Part shown: positions 1 to 13,309 of the stretch, in pieces
Numbering within the stretch: position 1 is the stretch's first letter
How the letters are laid out: each line of letters begins with the position of its first letter
Assembly (NCBI RefSeq): GCF_910591885.1
Contig: NC_063277.1
Coordinates: 12,400,001 to 12,464,000 of the forward strand
Source: Bombus terrestris
Lineage: Eukaryota; Arthropoda; Insecta; Hymenoptera; Apidae
Direction of reading: 5' to 3'
Length of the DNA stretch: 64,000 nt
The notes under the pieces: generated by a model
What the model was told of the DNA's origin: nothing
Seen by the model: the letters and a program-made list of their open reading frames with translations, nothing else
Database searches by the model: none
Made by a program: the position numbers and the translations under genes

Positions 1-3000
1 GACCTAGTTTGCTCTGGAAGTTGTTACTATCCTTTAATGATTAAAGTTATTGCAATTTTATCAAAAATTTAAATTATTTCAACCGATAGTCTTAACTCAG
101 ATCTAATAAATGCATCTGTACTCACAGTGTTATCATCAACGAACAGACACGAGTTGCCTATGTCTTTTTCGAAACACCAGAATTTTCCAAGCCCACCATC
201 TTTCGTGTTCCGTGAAGAATTTTTTAACGAATCGATTTCACGATTCGACAATCGGCAAACTATTATCAATTAAAATGAAGATAATACCAGAGAAATACTG
301 AAAAAAAGTGGAAGCACAATAGCATAATCAGGCTTCGATCTAGAGAAAAAAGTAGCTGCCTAATAAATTTGCAATTCAGGATTCATTTTCTTTTACATTC
401 GTTTCTAATCGACATCTTCGATAGTGCTAACGTCGAAATTATATCAAAATACGAGGACCTTCTCCTACTTTTGTTTACGCGTCATTACAAATCCTCACGT
501 GTCTATGTACAACGAGAATACAAAATGGTAGCAATGTAACAATCAGAATGGTAGAATTTTTTTTTAAAAACGTACTAGAAAAAGGAAGTTGCGCGATATA
601 CCGTGTGTGTGTATTGTATATATATAAATACGACGTTATTATGTATACATATAATTCACGGAAATACTTGTCTCCTATAGACCTGCTCTCATTTGTAGAC
701 AGCGTTTTACGATATAACGTAACTAAAGCTGATATCAGGTTTCTGATGCGCTATGCTTAACTATCGTCAGTCCTTCGGCTCGGTCGCTGTTTCCTTCTTC
801 TTCGTTTACTTAATTTACCATCTAAAATCTACATCTAATTCCGTGCATGTAGTTGTTGACGCGAGCAATGATTCATTTCCTTTAGATTCTAAGCTTTTAC
901 GATGACAGCGTGTCATCAATGATTGGTTTTATTCGAAGGCAATCGGACCACAAATTAGCATCAGGTCTGTCCTGAAGAAGTGAAATTCATCGTCTATGAA
1001 ACGTGGCGCGAAATGCAACACATATGCGGCTGCTCCGAAAAAAAAGCCAATAATATGAGACACATTTGTCGAAGACGACGTTATATTCGATAATAAAAAT
1101 TGTGATAAATGATTTTTGTAAAATTACAAATCCCTGTAGGAAATTTACTATATTTATAATAAGTTCGTTCTCCCGTTTGATTAAATTCACAAACTTCGAA
1201 GATTTTGGTGACGCGCAGATTTTTTCAAGAAAATCAACCTCTTCTATTCCATTTAAACTTTAATTTGATACTTTACAGATAAGATTATTTAAAAAAGAAA
1301 AGAGATTAGGACTTCCATATTCTTGCCTACCCTTTCTTCAAATGGAATTGAAAGTTTCAAATAGAAAAGTTCTATGATGGAGAGATTTCGAGTACAATTT
1401 TCGATTAAAGTCGTGAAAAATTTCGAGTAGATAACAAATGCATCACTCTTGCGAAATCTATCATCTTTCGCGTAAAACAAATCAATATATTTATTTACTA
1501 TTATTATTATGGACTAAGATCTTGTCCTCCAACTTTCCAGTATTGCGAACTTATAAAAGGTCTTGATATCAGAAGTGCATAAACGAGGGAAGCATAATAA
1601 ATAATAGAAAATTTCGTAGGAGTGACAGACGTAATAAAAATGGTAGCGGCTGTTGGCGTGATTCGTATTCAAGAAGATGCTTTTAAAACGTCAAAGTTTC
1701 CAACTTTTAGTTCCTACGATATTAAGTTGAACTGCGGTGGAGGAAAGAGAAGGATTACTTTCCGGCGAAGTATGATACTGTAGGTTCGCAAATATCATGA
1801 AAAAGAAAAAATTCCTTCATTAAATCTACTGTAAGCGAAAGTGCCATTCTGAAGCGGTCATAACGTCAAGAAAATTGATTTCTATAATTCGAATTATTTC
1901 AATAAAATTATATGAACTTATTGTCCATAGCGAAAATGTTATAAAATTACGCATGTATTTCTCGAAACAATTATAAATAATGCAATTCCATTAGTTGAAC
2001 TCGAAACAATAATAAACACTGAATTGATTCGATTTAGTACACCTGAATATATATTAAGATTGAAGAAATTTTGTTGCAGATTAATTTTCCCTTCGAATTA
2101 AGAACTTGCGTATAACTTGTCAGTAGAAATAACGCGATTCGACTTTATACTGTTAATCCGAAGCATTTTAATCCACGACTAATAATCTACTTTCCTCGTC
2201 TTCATAATTTCAAGACAAAAGACAAGGAGGACGAAAGAATAGATAGGACAATTAGCTGATTTCCAAGTGTTTTAATCTACTTATAGAGTTACTGTTATAC
2301 AAGAGTACCTAATAAATTCAATTTGTTAGCCCTAGTAACTTATGTCTTGTAATTTGTAAACTTTTTCTAATAAGACTAGTTCAGTCGTGCAAGAAAGTCA
2401 AGAAAGTAAGGGAAAAGATCATAGCTCGCCACGAAAAACTCGGATAAAAAGAGCATGAAACACCAAGTAAGTGGAATGCACCAAGTTACCCGCCATACTT
2501 CGCCAGATGTTGCAGAATAGGTGATTTATGGTTTAAAAGTGTTAGAAAATTCATGTAATGAAAACTCAGTGAAGAATAACGTAGAATATCACACGGCTGA
2601 AGTTACTCAGCAGCACAAACGAAAGCTTTTATCTTAATGGAATATATAAATACTTGACATGGTGGCGAAATGGGCTTCCAGATCTGTTTTCACGATCAAT
2701 AAACGTATCAAGGCATTTCTTATTCAGCTAACTGAACTTCACACGGTGATATCTCTATGTTTCCTTCTTCAGTGCAATATTTATTCGAATATCAGGTTGT
2801 TTGTTCTCGTTTCGTTTCGTTCCGCCTTTCTTTTCCTATTATTCCTCTAAAACGATACATTTGTGCATTTTCTAAAAGATTTAAGTCCATTCAAATAATC
2901 AAAAACCTAGGAATCCTTTCTATTCTTTACACGCGATCGAAATAAAGACGATTTCCTATAATTCTAACTAATTCTTCGTTTTTGAAGCCGAAAGTTTGTC

Positions 3001-3467
3001 AATTTTTTCAAAAGTTCGAACGAACTTATTACGTTTGTGAGATGTGTAAATGGATCTACTTTGGTAAGTAAAACAATTTTAGTGAAAATTCGTTCGGATG
3101 AATGTTGTACGATTCAGAGGAAGCCACGTGGTTTTCAATTTTGTATTGTCATCAGTTTCTTAAAATTTCAAGATCATCTACAATTTTTTAGGTACAGATC
3201 GAATTCTTTTGTGGAACTATTGGATAATATTAAAGGGGCAATTTAGCTGTGTGTATTAAAATGGTCATTAAAGGGGACTTTTAAAGTGCAATCGATCAGT
3301 GGTCCCTTTGAAAGTATACAGTATCCATCTGTACCAATTCTCACTAAATTTATTACTACATCGGAATACTTGTAGAAATTCATATTCTTGTGGATATAAT
3401 TAAACAAAATAAAATGCAAATAGAAACTGCGGCAATTAAATATTATACCGAGTACGTTATTTCGGTA
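1..3467. other. Non-coding AT-rich stretch
   Basis: Only short chance frames (up to 80 codons); no repeat, RNA gene or splice-supported exon seen. Confidence 0.6.
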
Positions 3468-3513
3468 TATTGTGCATGTATGCATTGTAAATATTTACCA
3501 TACATGCACAATA
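3468..3513. repeat. Strong hairpin, 15-bp perfect arms
   Basis: TATTGTGCATGTATG at 3468-3482 pairs perfectly with CATACATGCACAATA at 3499-3513. The spacer contains GTAAATATTTAC, itself a palindrome, so the whole block is nearly one long palindrome with a 4-base bulge. It is AT-rich; a foldback relic or microRNA-like hairpin are both possible. Confidence 0.65.
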
Positions 3514-6500
3514 ATTATTACGTTAAATTTTCCAAAAATACACAATGATTATTACGTAGCAGTAATCATCCAAAATACTCCAATTACATATTTAATTCAA
3601 TAATAATACATTTAATTCAATAATTTAACAGCGTGTCAAAAAAGTCTGTCGATCTTCACAGAATCGCTTAATTTCGCGAAAGAAAAATTATTTCATTGCC
3701 TAAAGAAGACGGTCGTTTGAATAATTGTTAAAAATTGGAAAGAGATGATCGACGAGGCCGAAAGACTGACTCGTGATGTACTTCTAACACTTTCAAACGG
3801 GCCCTTCTATTCTACGACCCTTTTTTAGAATTTCCATGTGTGGCTTCGGCGTTGGTCCACTTTAGTACGTTATTATCACTTTGTTTCTATTTTTTTTTTC
3901 TTACTATTATTTTTTTCCTCCCGTTTCGTTTACCTCGTTTTATTTCGGTCGCGTCGATCTACAATTGAAAAATCGAAGCTTAGCTTATCCGAGGATCGTA
4001 TATCGTCGAAATCGAGCGCAATACGCGTGCAATGAAATATCAACGTTGGAAATTACAGCCAGTTTGTCGGCTAATTTCGTTGATTTCACTCGTTAATCTC
4101 GCTTTACCGGGATGATCGTTGTGCCTGCTATCGCTAGAAATGTCTGAAGTACACTACCTCTTCCCTAATTATACCGATCTCAGCGTTGTCTGGATTTCTG
4201 AGCTTGTTATACCTTAACTTACGATCGATTATCCTAATCGAATTTCGAGAGGAAACATCGAGCTGTAACGACGAAGCGCGTTAAAAACACTTGTACATGG
4301 AAATAATTGCATTTTGTGCAATAGAATGCTCCGTTTTTAAACATAGTTGAGATTTTCTTGCCCTATCTGATAAAACGTAACGATGAGAATTAAATTAACC
4401 CAAAGCTAATCTCGAAGACGACCTAAACCGAACTCTACGAGAGAGACTAAATTTGTCGACGATTAAAAGATCAAAGATAGTACTTCTATATAACGATTCG
4501 AACATTTTTCGAATAAATCTTCCCATAAAGAAATCTTCTATAAGATAATCGCAATTATATACGTTAAAATACACTCGATTTACAATATTTCTGATCTTTT
4601 CACGTACAAGTGTCTTTTAATACGAAGAAAGCCACTTCAAAGTACCTTTTTCGAAATGGATTTCTCTTAACTACCTTCAACGAAGATCGTATACATACAC
4701 CATGAGGGAATATAAAAGGATTACTAAAGGCTAAAAAAAAAAAAAAGGGTAGAGGAAATTATGCTAGGAGCACAAGTATTCAAGGGACAGTAATCTATGA
4801 AGATACATGGAAACTTGAGTATCCTCGGTTCCCGTGATACTTTCACGTAGCTTCAAGGAACATTGTTCATTTCTTGCCTGTGCCTCCATTCACTTTTTGC
4901 TTTGAAAAGCTCGGAGAGTCCGCCTTTTTTTCTTCGTGCGACATATGACCGGAAAGAGTCGCCATGAGAACGAAGAATCGCGTGTCGAGCTTCTTTCATT
5001 CGAACCAGACCGAATCTAACTTGCTTAGATTCAATTTACTATACTTTCCCTTCGTACCAAAAACTTGCCTTCCTTGTTCGCTCTACAAAAGTTATTTCGC
5101 TCGAGAATCTCTCTTTAAGCACCATTTTTTATCATACAGAGCACCATTTTATCATACATCAATCCTTAGCTAGTAGTATCGTTGGATTAGGATAAGCAGT
5201 TAACTTTAAGCTATTGTAATTTTACTTAACGTTCTATATTTTACGCGTTCTATATTTTACTATAATTTACACGATGTTTATCGCGGATACAGAATGGAAA
5301 ATATTAAGTAAAATTTATACAGCTTAAAGTTAAACGTCCTAATCTAAATTTTCGTAGTTATCTGCAATACGATGATAGTCGAGGGTCGAAGAGATATGAA
5401 ACTTTGCTTATTTTTTAAGGAATCAGCTGTCAAGTAATTTAAGAAGTAAAATAAGAGAAAAAAGACGTATATGTATTCGCAGCTAAAAAGTTAACGAATA
5501 ATTTTAATAAATTTAAACGATGTCACTAAAACACTAAATATAGTAAATATTTAAAGAAAATCTAGCTATGTCTGAAAATTATTTTCGAATAGAAATATTT
5601 CAATTACAAGTGAAACTTGTTACAGAAGAACGTAGGAATGTCTTCGGTAGTACGAGAAATCGATCGAAAGAGAGCCAGTGAAAATATTTCGCGAGCATTA
5701 TTGGAACGAGAATTCTGGAACAACGGGGCAGTTGCATATATTGAACGCATTACATCTGGAGAGTTTGCAATTAAATTTTCTATAGCGCCGATAACGTAGC
5801 AAATATTATTCTTTTCGCTGTACCAGCGATACGGAATGCCAATCGTATAAAATGAAAGCGCGGCTATTTTTGGAAAACTGAGAAAATCTAGGCAAAGGAC
5901 GAAAGAAAACGAATTCTCTTCTTTCACAGAAATTTTATAATTCTACAGAGTGACCCGTTTCAATCTATATCCCAAGTGTGGCTATGCTTCGAAAAGTACG
6001 TGTACCGTGTATCCTCTTTTCTTTATCTTTCATTTCGTGTTTTTGTATATTTTGTAGGAATAAAAATTGAATTTGTGAAGATTTAAGGAGGTCGAGGAGG
6101 ACGCTAGAGTCACGCAGAGAAAAATCCGTAAATAGCCTCGTGCAGGATATTTAAGCCGGTTAAACTCTTTTTCCAGTCTGCCTTTTGAGATTATGGCTCG
6201 ATGACCATATACGTTTCTTCAAAGATGCTTTTCGTCGAATTACCTGTAATTACTTCTTCAGATAACTCAGAAGTGTTTTATTGGTCAAATACTGGACAGA
6301 GTATAAAAGACGTGCAACCGAGCATAATACAAGTCCTATTCATATTCTGCTTTTTAACATTTTTATAATTGAAAGACACTCTCCTTCAAATCACACATTG
6401 ATAATTACTTCTGAAAATATTTCAGGAATTTTGTTATTTCTATAGAATAGAAAAATCACTTAAGGCTGTGGTTCAAATTTTATTGAAGACCTTCAATATT

Positions 6501-6691
6501 CTAATATTTTGCGAAGCCTGCAAGAACTTCAAAGTAATTTCGTATTACTCAAAATTTGATAGAAGAACAGTATAGCAAAACAAGAAGAAAAATATATTTA
6601 CAATTAATTAATACTATTTACTTTTTTTTACTTTGTATTATCTCCTGTCCTCAATTTATATTACTTTTTTCTCAATATTCCAATTCCTCGT
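3514..6691. other. Non-coding stretch around the inverted repeat at 5185
   Basis: Apart from that repeat, it holds ACAGCGTGTCAAAAAAGTCTG at 3629, a possible transposon end without a partner, and a 107-codon minus frame at 5604-5927 with no recognisable features. Confidence 0.5.
5185..5344. repeat. Imperfect inverted repeat, arms about 45 bp (MITE-like)
   Basis: The left arm 5185-5229 (GATTAGGATAAGCAGTTAACTTTAAGC...) is complementary to the right arm 5304-5344 (TTAAGTAAAATTTATACAGCTTAAAGTTAAACGTCCTAATC) with a few mismatches and gaps, around a 75-bp loop holding two copies of GTTCTATATTTTAC. No clear target duplication was found. It could be a small foldback element. Confidence 0.6.
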
Positions 6692-6709
6692 AGAGCTCCT
6701 AGGAGCTCT
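6692..6709. repeat. 18-bp perfect palindrome
   Basis: AGAGCTCCTAGGAGCTCT equals its own reverse complement. It lies just beyond the polyadenylation-like signal of the minus-strand exon candidate at 6872-7065. Function unknown. Confidence 0.6.
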
Positions 6710-6871
6710 GAAGCAATTTTGTGTTCCTTTAAATTCAACGGTAGAATATTAAAGAAGCTTGTCTTTTATTTCCATGAATTATTCAGTAAATAATATGTAA
6801 TCCATAAAATTGTTTCATCAAAGTCTCAAATCTTACACTAAAAGTTTCACAAAAATTATATCATCGCCATG

Positions 6872-7065
6872 TTAAGCACACTTCCAACCATCTAATAAAA
6901 ATAAAAATTCCATAATCACATTAAGAGAATCATAAGCAACTTTGAAATTTTTACTCCGGACTCGTCCATCGATTTTTGCCCATAAAATTCTAATAGCATC
7001 TGCCATCTCCTCGAATTCCTCCTTCAATGTTCCATCCTTTATGTCTGCGTACTTTCCAAACACAT
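6872..7065 (-). CDS. Possible 3'-terminal exon of an unrecognised gene or gene relic
   Basis: On the minus strand an acceptor-like AATGCAG at about 7066-7072 is followed by an open frame of 63 codons ending in TAA at 6872-6874. The peptide has mixed, protein-like composition (EEFEEMADAIRILWAKIDG, then VAYDSLNVIMEFLFLLDGW), helical and amphipathic. An AATAAA on the same strand lies about 100 bases past the stop (6765-6770), as expected for a 3' end. I do not recognise the family and no upstream exon was found. The acceptor tract is poor, and the sequence upstream (ACGGAGTGTCCCGTTTT) looks like a transposon end, so a mobile-element or pseudogene origin is an alternative. Confidence 0.35.
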
Positions 7066-7899
7066 CTGCATTGATATTTTAAAACGGGACACTCCGTATG
7101 TTACGCCGGTCGAATTGAATAGCATAAATCTTAACACGTTTACATAAAAATGTACGTACATCCATTGTCTCGATTATCTATTATAGTCGAATCTATCGAA
7201 TAAGCAACATCAACTGCTTTTTATCTGTTATAAAAACGGGCAGAAAAATTGCATTATTGCAATACTATTCAACAATCGTTTTAAAAAGGATCCAATTGCA
7301 ATATTCCTGACGCCTGCACTATGTAATTTCTTCGAAACCATCGTATCTATCCTCTTGAGACGATAATAATCCTATACGTTACGTTTGGTTGGGGTTATTT
7401 AAAAAAGTATATTTCAATGAAATTTCTAAATGAAAAGAATTTACGAAAATGGACATCTAATTTTTGTATATCAAACTGAACATATAACAAATAACATACA
7501 AAGAATTAGAAATATGAAAGTAGAGATTACAGGAGAAAAACTTAATTATATCTATAGCTAACATTTTTATCTTTTCTTCTGGAGTAGTGATATTAAAAGA
7601 ATAAGACAATTTTATTTACACATTTGCAAACGTGAATGATATTTCTTCTATTCTCTTGAATATTCTAAAAACTTCTTAAAATAGAAAATTCCGAGGAAGA
7701 GTTGAAGAGAAATCTAATCAAAAACTATAATCGACTTCCTATAATAAATGAAATTCTAAATAAAAAAATAGAATTATACTTAAAATTAGTTCATCTATAA
7801 TAACAAAACTGTGTCATATTAAGCAATCAAGTACAAGTTTGATAAAATAAACATCGGCATGATGGATAAATAACAAGGGACATTTTCTTTTAGCCCAAC

Positions 7900-8300
7900 C
7901 ATTGCGGATATATTTCTTAACTTCCCCTCGACCCAAACACTATCTAATACGTTCTATATCAGTTTCCGTGAACAAAAACAGGACACCCTGTGCAAGCAAT
8001 CCGCGTATAAGCACTCACGGCCGCACGATGAATCATCACGTGGATCATAGTCGAGGCACGCGGCAGATTACAGAGAAATGGCGACGCTCGTTCGAGCGCT
8101 TAGTCAACGTTATACGTTGGCTGTGTCAAGCCGTGACAGGCCAACATTCGAAGAGTTTCAGGGCTAAAATTGCGATCGAATTTCACGGAGACAGCGGAAC
8201 CAACGCGGCGGAAACCGCGCCTTGCCGTGGATCGCACGGCTTAGAATGGAACTTCCGGACAAAGCGATGAATTACGACGAAGGCCCGCCCTCCACGACGG
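7900..8300. other. CpG-rich patch with a 122-codon open frame
   Basis: The + frame 7902-8270 is open but has no recognisable domain, low hydrophobic patterning and an overlapping second open frame, as expected from raised GC. It could be a promoter or 5' UTR. No gene called. Confidence 0.3.
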
Positions 8301-8538
8301 AATTCTCTTTCAGGACCACGGTAACTGATCATTTTCTTTGGCTCAGACTCCATTTGTCGAGCCTGAAGACGTTTTCCCTACTTTCAAGAGAGGGTCGCGA
8401 ACCATTTGATCTGAATAAAATCTTGCAAACTTGAAGAACAGCCAAAAATATTAGATACGTATCTTTTTCTAGCTGAGGTAACTCAAGTTTAAAAGACGAG
8501 AACCACAAAGTTCGACTCTTTAAAAAATAACTCGAGTA

Positions 8539-8570
8539 GGTTAAAGTTAAGGTTAAGGTTAAGATTAAGG
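8539..8570. repeat. Short (GGTTAA)n microsatellite
   Basis: About five units of GGTTAA with single-base variants. It resembles but is not the insect telomere unit TTAGG, so it is read as an internal microsatellite. Confidence 0.7.
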
Positions 8571-9439
8571 TCACAGGATAAAATTATTTAAAGTTGACAT
8601 TAAGAGTAACGTTAATGATGCGATTGCATAGTCGACTTGCAGAGAGAATTTCTTATGATAACTGACGAGGTAATTATATGTATGTAGCAGTAGGTAAAAG
8701 AAATGTTAGATACAAGTGGTAAGGACAGTTCGCAGTCCTCCCTCGTTTCGTTAGTCGTCACTTGCTCTGCAACGAAGTGCAAGATCGGAGGAAAAGCTTT
8801 CCTCCAGTTTCGGTGAATCGATCTTTTTCTTTCTTCGGGGTGTTTCACGTGCTACCTTCACGCACCAGGGTAAAGGAGGTGAATTTGGAAGAATTTCGCG
8901 ATCTCTGATCTGAATAATAGGTTTAGTAACAGTAGATTAATGTAACTTTAATTACCAACACGGTATGTGAGGAGTGCAACGTTATACAGAATATTTGCCA
9001 CATATAATGTACATAGTTGATCAAGTTAAAGAACGATTCTACGCGTAAATATTAAATGTCCAATGCTTAATTATACGAAGAATTGATTTTCAACATTTAT
9101 TCGATACGTGAACACCAAATTGTGCGATAACTTCGAGTATCTCGATATTCTGCATTTTCAAAATCTCAGATGCGAATGAATTCTTTCCTTTAGATACTCT
9201 TTATCGTTGTATCATCTGAGAGAGTCTTCATTCTAATTGCTATAAATATTTCTGAATGCAAACATGGATGGAAACAAGATATACGTGAAATCAATGTAAG
9301 GCTGGGTACGCAGGAATAAAGTTACGAAATCGATTCTCTTGGAGATTAAGCTTCGATTAGAAAAATGTTTGTCTACATTTTCAATTTATTTTTGCACATA
9401 GAATCATCCCTTAGCTTCATATTATATCGTAGAGAATAC

Positions 9440-10180
9440 TCTGTATATAGAGTAAAAGTGTGTTAATCTTGATTTAGTGTTTGAAAGTTCGAAACAAAGT
9501 TGCAACTATCTTGAAGGGATTCGGTGGAATTTAATGGCGTGTAATTCGAGTGCAAGTAATAGATTTTAGTAGTGGCGTAGAAGAAGCATGAACCTATGGT
9601 AGAAATATGCAATTTCAATTTGGTGGAATGGTTGGCGAAGTTTCGAAACACGGTTACAACGTAGTGGTTCTGATTATTATCTGTGATTTGAGTGTTGCTA
9701 ATGGATCAGTATGGGATTAGTTTAGTACTAGTATAGTACTAATACGGCCCACGAGGTGTACAGTGTCGTGATAAAAGTATGTAACCGTGATTAAGTGTTT
9801 GAAGTTTCGACGCAAGGTTGCGACTGAATTTCCGGATAAAGTTCGTGAAGTGTAACGATCTATGATTTGAATATCATGGTGGCGGATTATACAAAGTAAT
9901 ATTATTCAAAGTGCAATGTTATACGATATCGTAGTAGAAGCATGTAATTTCTATTCGATGCTGGACGATACGAAATGAAATTATAATTAAACTTGAAAAA
10001 TATTTTTAAAGAAGTTCGATGACCTATGATTCGAGCAATGTCGATATTCGTTGTTCGAATGCTTGAAATAAAATTATAATTACATTCAAGAATAGCCTTA
10101 AAAGAATCTGTTAACTGGCGATTTAAACACTGATAGCGTAATATATGAAAAATATTTCTACCGCGATAAAAGTGTGCATT
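9440..10180. repeat. Decayed tandem array
   Basis: TAAAAGTGTGTTAATCTTGATTTAGTGTTTGAAAGTTCGAAACAAAGTTGCAACT (9452-9507) is repeated about 320 bp later as a diverged copy (9773-9824), and part again near 10160. Related words (CTATGATTTGAATATC, CTATGATTCGAGC, CTGTGATTTGAGTG) recur between them. A perfect hairpin TTAGTACT-AGTAT-AGTACTAA sits inside at 9722-9742. Confidence 0.6.
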
Positions 10181-10199
10181 AAGTACATAAATGAATTTT

Positions 10200-13030
10200 T
10201 AATAACTATTTAAAGTATAAATATTGTCCTGTTTTGTGGCAGTTTGAAAGGAGTATTACCTCTTTTCACGTTTACGTGACTGAATTAACTAACGAAGACC
10301 TACGTATTTTTATACAACGTGATCCATACATAAAATTCAAATCTTGTTTGAAGATGCATAAAATTAAATTAAAAACCTATAATTTCCTATGTTTGATATT
10401 AAAATAATCCTAAATGCCATTCCATTTAAATATGTGATTATGTTTAATAGCATATGACAATGTACGGTTTGTACGTCAGTCGTGAATGATTTTTATTTAC
10501 GACGGTGTTTATGGAATTATTTATTTTACAAAAGAAAAAGAAAAATTATTAATCGTATTAGTACCAGGCAAGATTTCTCGTGGAAAGGAACGCGCGTTAG
10601 AATTTTTCCGCCAAAAGCTTTCTAACTTTCGAAAACTCGTACGATTCGTCTGCATTTAGGGTGACTAGAGTGTTTGTTGAACTGATTTACGACGTTTACG
10701 TATTCGAGTGAAACATTATCGCTGGCTGACAAGTTCTCTAAGTTCGCTCACGTGTGTTTGGAAGACTCTAACGGGATTATTTTATCTGTTAGCGAAGTTG
10801 TTACAAAAAGACGGAAGTGTCACTGCCATTTCGCACGGTTCCACTAATTGTGAAAGTTTCTATACAGACGTCACGACGCAAAAAAGGCGGCGGTGGGTCT
10901 CATTATTAAAATTAACACTGAAATTAGTTGCTGTAATCGCTATAATTAATCAAAGCTGTAAAACTGATAATTTGCTACGAGGAGAGTGAATCCGTGTGAA
11001 ACAGACTTTATAATTATTACGAACTGCATTCATTTGTAATTTTAAATATGGGAAAGTTCTTATAATTACAGCGAAAAAAAATGACGTAGGAAAGTGACAT
11101 TTACAAAACGTAGAGAACATGAGAGAAACCTGAAAAGTCCATTTTTGTTGATTCTTTATTCTGATGCCACTTGATGGCTAATATAATTGAATAGCGAAAG
11201 AGGCAACTTTTAAAGTCCTTCAAGATCGCGACAGGCTGATGGACTTATTATAATTTTAAAACTACTGTTTCATACTTTTCCAAGAATCAGACTTCTCTTT
11301 TAAAACTTGATGAAAAGATCACACAAAATCGAGATGATTTTAAGAATAAAACGAGAAAAAATGTTCAGTCCTAAAAAAGAAAAAAAAATCACAACAGAAC
11401 AAAGTTGTAAATTGAAAAATGATTTATTCTCGGAATAACCCAAATCCACCACGATCTTTCTTCAAGCCACTTTCAACCCTTATCAAATATTCGATCATTC
11501 ATTCTTTATAAATAACACTTTTCTCCGGCCTATCTGTTATACAATATTCGCAAAAAGAATTCTCAATTTCCCCTCGAGGCTTCGATATCTCTGTAGCAGT
11601 GCTTAATCACGAGACCTCTAATATTTTACTAAAACCTTGTGGATTAATTTCGTTCATAGCGAAACTCGATATGTATGTTCAATTTCATATTGCGGCGAAG
11701 AGGATTTACGTGTTCGTAAGCGTACGTTTCCCCCTTTATGCGGCACGTTCTATCGGAATTTCATCTTTCCCAGGTTGCATCGTTCTGGAGGATACATTCG
11801 CAGAAATATCGCCAAGCTTCACGAGGGAACCGATAAATTACTCTTATCGGACACACGAGTTTTTCGCGGTCATCTAATCGACGCAAACGAAAGAAAAACT
11901 CGATTACCCGAGCTTAACTTCAGCCGCGAAACGTTGGACGAGCAAAAAAGTACCGACCCAGCCTTCTTCCCTCTCTGCATTCGTTCCCGCGAGTAAGATC
12001 GCAGATAGAAATTACATCCACGACTTTGATAACGAAATCACGCGATAATAACGACGTTCCACCGATATGAGATTTCATCTAGCGGAGTGTGCTGCACGAA
12101 ACGTTGAAAAAGCTTCGTAAGACGAGCGGAGAATGTGAATTTTCGGCTTTCCAGATTTATTAAAATTCCACTCGCCGTTAAAAGAGTTAGAAACTATTTG
12201 AAAAAATTCGACAGATATGAAATTGTACGATATATGTGTTGTGCAGATACGTAAGAATTTGTGGTTTAACGTAAAATTGAAATTTTAATGATCACGCAAT
12301 GATACATTGAGGATAATTAACGGTCACGTTCCTTTGAATCAGGTTGTTTGATTTTACAGTATTTAATTTTAATTTGCTGTACTTTGTATTTTACGAGACA
12401 AATGCTATTAATATTCTTCGTTACATGAAATACGAAATACAAGTTAAAAGGAAATATTCTAAAATTAGCTTATGTCAAAATTAAAATTAAAAGCTTATGT
12501 CAATTCAATCTTTTGTCCATCTCGATAACGACTCAACGATATCAATTTAATTCACCTTTTGCTGCTACTAAAACAGTTAGCTAAAACAGATTCTAAATGT
12601 AATATCATAGAGAACTTCTGTGTGAATGTGATATTCCGCTGTTCCTATAGCCGTACCTACTCTAAAGACACAAGAAAACGACTTAAAAGAGAAGCAAGAG
12701 AGACAGAGAGATGAAAAGAAGAAGCTCCCTCTTCCAGGAAATATTTTTTGCACTTCATTTATGGTCAGCGATCCGACATTAAATCAGTCGACCGATAGCA
12801 AAATGCACAGGCTAACGTGCAGAAATTTTCCTACCTGAAGTTAACACAAAAAAGACACGATAAAACGTCGACCAGCAATTGAACTATAATAATAACAGAA
12901 TAATGAAACAATTTAACCAAACGCCAAAGAATTGAAATAAAGGGGAGGCTTTACGAAAATCAATAAAACTACCCTGAAAAATGAAGGTAGAAAGAAATAT
13001 TTTACACATAAATAAAATTTCTTGGAAATT
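10200..13030. other. Non-coding stretch
   Basis: Chance frames at 10708-10989 and 11599-11996 show no family, start context or splice support. The 11600-12000 part is modestly GC-rich. Confidence 0.5.
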
Positions 13031-13035
13031 TAACA

Positions 13036-13290
13036 CGACAAACTTAACATTATTTAATTGGTCATAGTGAAAGCATCGTAAAAGAAGCCTCGATACTTAA
13101 CCAAAAGCTGAGTAATTTAACAATGAGTAATTATACAATGAGATAACTTCAAATTATAAAATCGTCTTCTAAACATTTAAATCCAATAACAGTAGTACTT
13201 TAATGTTTAAATGGAATTTTCAACAAATTAAAAACATCGATAAATTTAACGTTATTTAATTGGTTATAGAGGAAGTATGTAGTTGAAAAC
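13036..13290. repeat. Diverged duplication of about 200 bp period
   Basis: CGACAAACTTAACATTATTTAATTGGTCATAGTGAAAGCAT at 13036 is matched at 13238 by CGATAAATTTAACGTTATTTAATTGGTTATAGAGGAAGTAT. The match fades on both sides. Confidence 0.55.
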
Positions 13291-13309
13291 GAGCTTGTAA
13301 ACGGTACAA

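Noticed and set aside
3629..3700. Mariner-like element starting ACAGCGTGTCAAAAAAGTC
   Set aside because: No matching inverted end, target duplication or transposase remnant was found.
5604..5927. 107-codon minus-strand frame
   Set aside because: No recognisable family, opposed by an open plus frame over the same bases, no splice context.
7902..8270. 122-codon open frame
   Set aside because: Composition-driven openness in a CpG-rich patch, overlapped by another frame, with no domain.
8539..8570. Internal telomere repeat
   Set aside because: The unit is GGTTAA, not the insect TTAGG, and the run is only about 32 bp.
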